Positions 1-5,160 of a DNA stretch of 5,160 bases are shown in pieces; the first letter of the stretch is position 1, and every line of letters begins with the position of its first letter. Made by a program: the position numbers and the translations under genes. Where the stretch lies: assembly GCA_028715665.1 (NCBI GenBank), contig JAQURI010000110.1, positions 1 to 5,160 of the forward strand, written 5' to 3'. The notes under the pieces were generated by a model. The model made no database searches, had not been told where the DNA came from, and worked only from the letters and a program-made list of their open reading frames with translations. The stretch is from Candidatus Ratteibacteria bacterium (GTDB lineage Bacteria > CAIJMQ01).

Positions 1-2372
<2,372 letters not shown>

Positions 2373-2453
2373 TGTAGAATTTCATTTGGTTTTTTCATCA
2401 ACCAATACACTTTGTCCCGACGTAACGTCAGGACGTTGTCTTAATTAATTTTT
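2373..2453 (+). other. 23S-5S internal transcribed spacer with two hairpins
   Basis: AT-rich spacer of about 80 bp between the two rRNAs, with no tRNA gene or ORF. It holds two inverted repeats. TTGGTT (2386-2391) pairs with AACCAA (2400-2405) across an 8-base loop. GTCCCGACG (2414-2422) pairs with CGTCAGGAC (2426-2434) across the loop TAA, with one C/A mismatch. By position these are likely to mark processing sites or transcriptional pauses in the pre-rRNA, but nothing in the sequence proves an enzyme cuts here. Confidence 0.7.
2414..2434 (+). other. Spacer hairpin, possible pre-rRNA processing stem
   Basis: The arms are GTCC-C-GACG and CGTC-A-GGAC around a TAA loop, giving eight Watson-Crick pairs and one C/A mismatch. 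It lies midway between the 23S end and the 5S start and is followed by a T-rich but interrupted stretch (2435-2453). The following Ts are not a continuous run next to the stem, and an essential 5S gene comes directly after, so a processing or pausing role fits better than an intrinsic terminator. Confidence 0.5.
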
Positions 2454-2572
2454 GCCTCGTGATTATACCTCGGAGGGAAACACCCGTTCCCATTTCGAAC
2501 ACGGCCGTTAAGCCTTCGGGGGCCGATGGTACTATTCCTGCGATGGAATGGGAGAGTTGGTTATTGCGAGGC
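2454..2572 (+). rRNA. rrf: 5S ribosomal RNA, complete
   Basis: A 119-base 5S rRNA. Helix I is closed by GCCTCG (2454-2459) and CGAGGC (2567-2572). Internal landmarks include ACACCCGTTCCCAT (2480-2493), CGAACACGG (2496-2504), GTTAAGCC (2507-2514) and CGATGGTACT (2524-2533). The helix IV/V hairpin is ATTCC-TGCGAT-GGAAT (2534-2549), followed by GGGAGAGT. Length and loops match bacterial 5S. It is the last gene of the rRNA operon, about 80 bp after 23S. The mature ends may differ by one or two bases from the helix I boundaries used here. Confidence 0.97.
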
Positions 2573-2579
2573 TTTTTTT
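2567..2579 (+). terminator. Possible rRNA operon terminator (U-tract after 5S)
   Basis: The 3' strand of 5S helix I is followed immediately by seven Ts (2573-2579). Helix I of 5S could act as the stem, but its partner strand is more than 100 bases upstream, and no separate local GC-rich hairpin precedes the Ts. Termination at this site is therefore plausible but looks weak. If it leaks, rRNA transcription would run into cdaA. Confidence 0.35.
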
Positions 2580-2645
2580 ATTTCTACAATTTAAGTATAA
2601 TCTAAAGTAATTAAAAAAACTTTAACATACTAAAAAAATTTTATT
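2573..2645 (+). promoter_or_regulatory. 5S-cdaA gap with -10-like TATAAT
   Basis: A 73-bp, very AT-rich gap. A perfect TATAAT lies at 2596-2601, 44 bp before the cdaA start. The place for a -35 box with 17-bp spacing (2573-2578) reads TTTTTT, a poor match to TTGACA, and there is no extended -10 TG. With one good box only, in such AT-rich DNA, a chance match cannot be excluded. No riboswitch-like structure and no Shine-Dalgarno sequence is visible in this gap. Confidence 0.35.
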
Positions 2646-3440
2646 ATGGACTTGGGCGGAATAACTATCAGGTGGCAGGATATATTAGAAATACTCATAT
2701 TGAGTTTTATAATTTATCGTTTCTTGTTGTTTATTCAAGGACGCAGGGCATTACAAGTTCTCTTGGGGCTATTGGTTATAATTTTTGCGGGTATTATTTC
2801 CCAAATATTACATTTAGAAATTATATCGTGGATACTTAAAAACTTATTTGTTGCCTGGGCTATATTTTTAATTATTGTGTTTCAGCCGGAAATAAGAAGG
2901 GGATTGGCGAGAATAGGCAAAACGCCGTTTTTCTTTTGGGACGAACAGGAAAGTGTTATTGACGAAATCATAAACGCGGTAAATTTTCTTTCAAGAAATA
3001 AATACGGTGCGTTGATAGTCATTCAACAGGAAGTGGGCTTGAGAGATTATATGGAGAGCGGTGTAACTATCGACGCCAGAGTTTCCTCTGAACTTTTGAT
3101 TTCCATTTTTACTCCTCATACCCCCCTGCATGATGGGGCGGTTATAATTGAAGATGATAGAATTGCAGCTTCAAATTGTATATTGCCGATAAAAGAAGAA
3201 GATTTGGATATACGTCATATGGGTTCAAGGCATCGCGCAGCTCTTACTCTATCAAAAGAAACGGATGCCGCGATTCTGGTTGTGTCCGAAGAGACGGGGA
3301 AAATTTCATTGGCTTTGCGAGGCAGTATCAGGACTGATTTGGACGGGATATCCTTAAGAGATGAGATAGTAAAATTATCGAATAAAAAAACCGTCTCTTC
3401 AAATAAGTTCTTTGTAAGATGGACAACTCGAGGGAAATGA
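2646..3440 (+). CDS. cdaA: Diadenylate cyclase CdaA (DAC domain, membrane-bound)
   Basis: Makes cyclic di-AMP from two ATP at the cytoplasmic face of the inner membrane; c-di-AMP controls potassium and osmolyte balance and envelope homeostasis in many bacteria. The 264-residue length is normal for CdaA. Three hydrophobic segments (about residues 13-31, 37-57 and 62-79) precede the family sequence FQPEIRRGLARIG (79-91) and the DAC domain. The catalytic D-G-A (163-165, in TPLHDGAVI) and R-H-R (195-197) are present, as is the S-E-E-T-G segment (214-218). The residue before RHR is Ser194, where Thr is usual, a conservative change that should keep activity. The ATG at 2646 is the only reasonable start: the protein begins in the family pattern (IRWQDILEI) and an in-frame TAA lies at 2631. 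No Shine-Dalgarno precedes it. It is followed 1 bp later by ybbR, the usual CdaA partner. Confidence 0.96.
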   Translation: MDLGGITIRWQDILEILILSFIIYRFLLFIQGRRALQVLLGLLVIIFAGIISQILHLEIISWILKNLFVAWAIFLIIVFQPEIRRGLARIGKTPFFFWDEQESVIDEIINAVNFLSRNKYGALIVIQQEVGLRDYMESGVTIDARVSSELLISIFTPHTPLHDGAVIIEDDRIAASNCILPIKEEDLDIRHMGSRHRAALTLSKETDAAILVVSEETGKISLALRGSIRTDLDGISLRDEIVKLSNKKTVSSNKFFVRWTTRGK

Positions 3441-3441
3441 C

Positions 3442-3900
3442 ATGAAGCGGATTGCAAATAATTTACATTTTAAAATAATTTCTCTAGTTTTATCCCTTAT
3501 TCTGTGGCTTTATGTTACAGGAGAGCTTGAGCGAGGGTTACTGTGGAAGACAAAGGAAGTAACATTTGATGATATACCGATAAGAGTAATGGGTTTACCG
3601 GCAAAAGAGTTTAATGTAGACATAAAACCAGATAAAGCAAATGTCGTGCTCTACAGTTACAAACGCAATGCGGGAAATATAAACCGTGACGATATACTTT
3701 TATTTGTGAATTTAGATAATCTGCTTCCCGCAACTTATGAATTATCCATCGAAAACATAATTCCAAAAGATTTCGATATTAATAAAATTGAGCCCGCCAG
3801 AATAATCGTTACCATCTTTGACAAATCTGCAAGTCCGTTTGGTTCCAATACTCTTATCAAAAAAGAAGAAAAACAGGAGTTATTGGAGCCCACTCCCTGA
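3442..3900 (+). CDS. ybbR: YbbR-domain protein, CdaR-like regulator of CdaA
   Basis: Small membrane-anchored protein of 152 residues. Its N-terminus is typical of YbbR/CdaR: a short basic and polar start followed by one transmembrane segment (about 10-26, FKIISLVLSLILWLYV). It continues with one YbbR-type beta-rich domain (about 38-127), predicted outside the membrane, and a charged, proline-ended tail (about 134-152). CdaR of Firmicutes has several YbbR repeats; I see only one here, as is common in Gram-negative homologues. In Firmicutes CdaR binds CdaA and modulates c-di-AMP synthesis, and the adjacency suggests the same here, though that is inference. The gene starts 1 bp after the cdaA stop (TGACATG), with GAGGGA (3430-3435) inside the end of cdaA as Shine-Dalgarno at 6 bp spacing, so translational coupling is likely. 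No glmM follows, unlike in many cdaA loci. Confidence 0.88.
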   Translation: MKRIANNLHFKIISLVLSLILWLYVTGELERGLLWKTKEVTFDDIPIRVMGLPAKEFNVDIKPDKANVVLYSYKRNAGNINRDDILLFVNLDNLLPATYELSIENIIPKDFDINKIEPARIIVTIFDKSASPFGSNTLIKKEEKQELLEPTP

Positions 3901-3918
3901 TTGATACAGATAAATTTT

Positions 3919-3925
3919 AAGGAGG
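3919..3925 (+). promoter_or_regulatory. Strong Shine-Dalgarno AAGGAGG that sets the pdxJ start
   Basis: A perfect anti-16S match. It lies only 2 bp before the ATG at 3928 but 5 bp before the TTG at 3931, and the latter spacing is close to optimal. This favours the TTG as the real start and makes a start at the TTG of 3901, upstream of the site, very unlikely. Confidence 0.75.
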
Positions 3926-3930
3926 ATATG

Positions 3931-4644
3931 TTGCTTAAGTTAGGGGTAAACATAGACCATGTTGCTACATTAAGACAAGCGCGTAGAACTTTTGAACCAG
4001 ACCCCGTTGAAGCGGCTAAGATTTGCCAGCGTGCCGGGGCCGATAGCATCGTCGCACATCTTCGCGAAGACAGAAGACATATTCAGGATGAAGATATGAA
4101 TTTAATTAAAAAAAATATAGCCATAAAGTTTAACATGGAAATGGCCGCTACTTCGGAAATTGTAAAAATCGCTTGCGAGTTGAAACCACATCAGGCCACT
4201 TTGGTCCCGGAAAAAAGGCAGGAAGTTACTACGGAAGGCGGATTGGATGTAAGCGGTAATAAATCGTTGCTTGAAAAAAGTATTTTGTCTTTGAAAAAAA
4301 GCGGTATATCGGTCAGTATCTTTATTGAACCTTTATCTGCCCAAATAAAAGCAAGCAAAGAAATAGGAGCCGATGCTATTGAAATACACACGGGGAAATA
4401 CGCAAATACGGAAGGGAAAAAACAACAGGAAGAACTCGAAAAAATAATTGAAACGGCGGATTTGGCTCATACTTTAGATTTGGGAGTTTATGCAGGTCAC
4501 GGGCTAAATTACGAAAATGTGAAACCTATTGTTTCGGTTCCTTTCATGGAAGAACTTAACATAGGACACTCCATTATTTCGCGTGCAGTTTTTGTGGGAT
4601 TAGAAAATGCCGTGAAGGAAATGCTGGATTTAATTAGGAGTTAA
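3931..4644 (+). CDS. pdxJ: Pyridoxine 5'-phosphate synthase PdxJ
   Basis: Cytoplasmic TIM-barrel enzyme for the last ring-forming step of the DXP-dependent vitamin B6 pathway: it condenses 1-deoxy-D-xylulose 5-phosphate with 3-amino-2-oxopropyl phosphate to pyridoxine 5'-phosphate. From the TTG start it has 237 residues, against about 243 in E. coli. Family motifs run in order: LGVNIDHVATLRQAR (4-18), HLREDRRH (43-50), NMEMA (68-72), VPEKRQEVTTEGGLDV (92-107), EIHTGKYA (151-158), AGHGLNY (188-194) and ELNIGHSII (208-216). The catalytic equivalents of E. coli His45, Glu72 and His193 are His43, Glu70 and His190. TTG at 3931 is chosen because AAGGAGG is 5 bp upstream and the product starts MLKLGVNID, like many homologues; ATG at 3928 would add one residue and remains possible. 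It lies 30 bp after ybbR in an apparent operon. acpS, often next to pdxJ, is not between it and the following gene. Confidence 0.96.
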   Translation: MLKLGVNIDHVATLRQARRTFEPDPVEAAKICQRAGADSIVAHLREDRRHIQDEDMNLIKKNIAIKFNMEMAATSEIVKIACELKPHQATLVPEKRQEVTTEGGLDVSGNKSLLEKSILSLKKSGISVSIFIEPLSAQIKASKEIGADAIEIHTGKYANTEGKKQQEELEKIIETADLAHTLDLGVYAGHGLNYENVKPIVSVPFMEELNIGHSIISRAVFVGLENAVKEMLDLIRS

Positions 4645-4645
4645 T

Positions 4646-5160
4646 ATGCAAATTGTCACTTCTTCTCAAATGCAAGAAATAGATAAGAAGGCAATTTCGG
4701 ATTACGGGATTAAATCTCTTGAGTTGATGGAAAACGCGGGTAAAAAAGTCAGTGAAGTAGCAATAAAGATTATAAAAAAAGATTCTTTGCTTCGTCGGCA
4801 AAGCCATAAGGCGGCGGCGACTGTTTGCATATGTTGCGGAGGCGGAAATAACGGCGGAGACGGGTTGGTTGCAGCAAGGTATTTGGCTAAAAAAAATTAT
4901 AGAGTCAAAGTATTTCTTTTTTCGAGAAAATTAAGCGAAGACACATCCCGAAATTTAGAACTTTTAAAGAAGAAGAAAATCCAGTTTGCATTTGTAAATG
5001 ATAATTCCGCTCTTATCAAACAAAAAAAAGATATTTTTTTTGCAGATTTGATAATCGACGCCCTTATAGGGCCACGTCTCAAGGGAGAAGTAAAAGGATT
5101 TTTAAAAGAAGTTATTTCTTTTTTGAACAAGGGCAAAACACGGATACTTTCGGTTGATTG
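4646..5160 (+). CDS. nnrE: NAD(P)H-hydrate epimerase (YjeF N-terminal domain), 3' end outside window
   Basis: Interconverts the R and S epimers of hydrated NAD(P)H so that the partner dehydratase can repair them. Only the first 171 codons are present, with the frame open to the right edge. It begins MQIVTSSQMQEIDKKAI, then SLELMENAG (24-32), both typical of the YjeF N-terminal domain. The Rossmann-like signature GGGNNGGDGLVAARYLA follows (65-81), then ADLIIDAL (133-140) with the conserved Asp138. The next residues are IGPRLKGEV, where FGTGL-type sequence is expected, so the loop is altered. Residues 46-58 (DSLLRRQSHKAAA) appear to lengthen the link before the GNNGGDG strand. The ATG at 4646 has AGGAG (4636-4640) at 5 bp spacing, inside the end of pdxJ, and lies 1 bp after its stop. 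Whether the protein also carries the C-terminal ADP/ATP-dependent dehydratase domain (bifunctional Nnr) cannot be seen. Confidence 0.9.
   Translation, partial: MQIVTSSQMQEIDKKAISDYGIKSLELMENAGKKVSEVAIKIIKKDSLLRRQSHKAAATVCICCGGGNNGGDGLVAARYLAKKNYRVKVFLFSRKLSEDTSRNLELLKKKKIQFAFVNDNSALIKQKKDIFFADLIIDALIGPRLKGEVKGFLKEVISFLNKGKTRILSVD
4785..4803 (+). repeat. Small perfect inverted repeat inside nnrE
   Basis: CTTTGC (4785-4790) and GCAAAG (4798-4803) form a 6-bp perfect stem around a 7-base loop TTCGTCG. It encodes part of the apparent extra segment (residues 46-58) before the GNNGGDG motif, next to an unusually GC-rich patch (GGCGGCGGCGA, 4810-4820) in an AT-rich gene. It could be chance, an mRNA structure or a remnant of a small palindromic element kept in frame. 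Confidence 0.4.

Noticed and set aside
2373..2453. tRNA gene in the 23S-5S spacer
   Set aside because: The spacer is too short and has no T-loop GTTCRA motif or acceptor pairing; it only forms two simple hairpins.
3901..3930. TTG at 3901 as the pdxJ start (would add ten residues)
   Set aside because: It lies upstream of the AAGGAGG at 3919-3925 and directly abuts the ybbR stop, and the extra residues do not match PdxJ family N-termini.
3215..4391. Minus-strand frames at 3215-3457, 3735-4049 and 4191-4391
   Set aside because: They are antisense to cdaA, ybbR and pdxJ, whose motifs are unmistakable. They have no supporting start signals or recognisable domains.
4897..5136. Minus-strand frame of 79 codons
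   Set aside because: It is antisense to the nnrE reading frame, which carries family motifs from 4646 to the window edge. Its Phe/Lys-rich composition reflects the A-rich coding strand.

Overview
The window holds the 3' part of a bacterial rRNA operon followed by four same-strand protein genes. The left half (1 to about 2372) is 23S rRNA, cut at the left edge; its first base corresponds roughly to E. coli 23S position 525-530, judged from remembered sequence. A spacer of about 80 bp with two hairpins leads to a complete 5S rRNA (2454-2572). After a short AT-rich gap come cdaA (di-adenylate cyclase), a ybbR/CdaR-like gene, pdxJ (pyridoxine 5'-phosphate synthase) and the first 171 codons of an NAD(P)H-hydrate epimerase gene (nnrE/yjeF-N) that runs off the right edge. 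Everything real is on the + strand.

Organism: the rRNA is clearly bacterial. The coding part is AT-rich, with frequent A and T runs. The order cdaA-ybbR-pdxJ-nnrE looks like a shortened form of the cdaA-ybbR-glmM-pdxJ-acpS-nnr neighbourhood known from several Gram-negative and candidate phyla. An uncultured lineage such as Omnitrophota, or another deep-branching Gram-negative phylum, is my best guess. Confidence is low, because no alignment or tree could be run.

How the genes fit together: cdaA and ybbR form the usual c-di-AMP synthase/regulator pair at the membrane, 1 bp apart. pdxJ (vitamin B6 synthesis) and nnrE (repair of hydrated NAD(P)H) follow at operon spacing, each with a clear Shine-Dalgarno sequence. 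cdaA has none. Only about 70 bp separate 5S from cdaA, with a U-tract and a -10-like TATAAT but no good -35, so it is open whether the cdaA operon has its own promoter or receives readthrough from the rRNA operon.

Most of the window is conventional. I found no convincing new defence or mobile system. The points that deserve a second look are in the 23S: an elongated helix 68 carrying a long GNRA-capped hairpin, an apparent one-base shortening of the peptidyl-transferase-proximal CCCCG-GAACC strand, and a U/C mismatch in the A-loop stem. The nnrE gene also has an altered D-A-L-[FI]-G-T-G-type loop.
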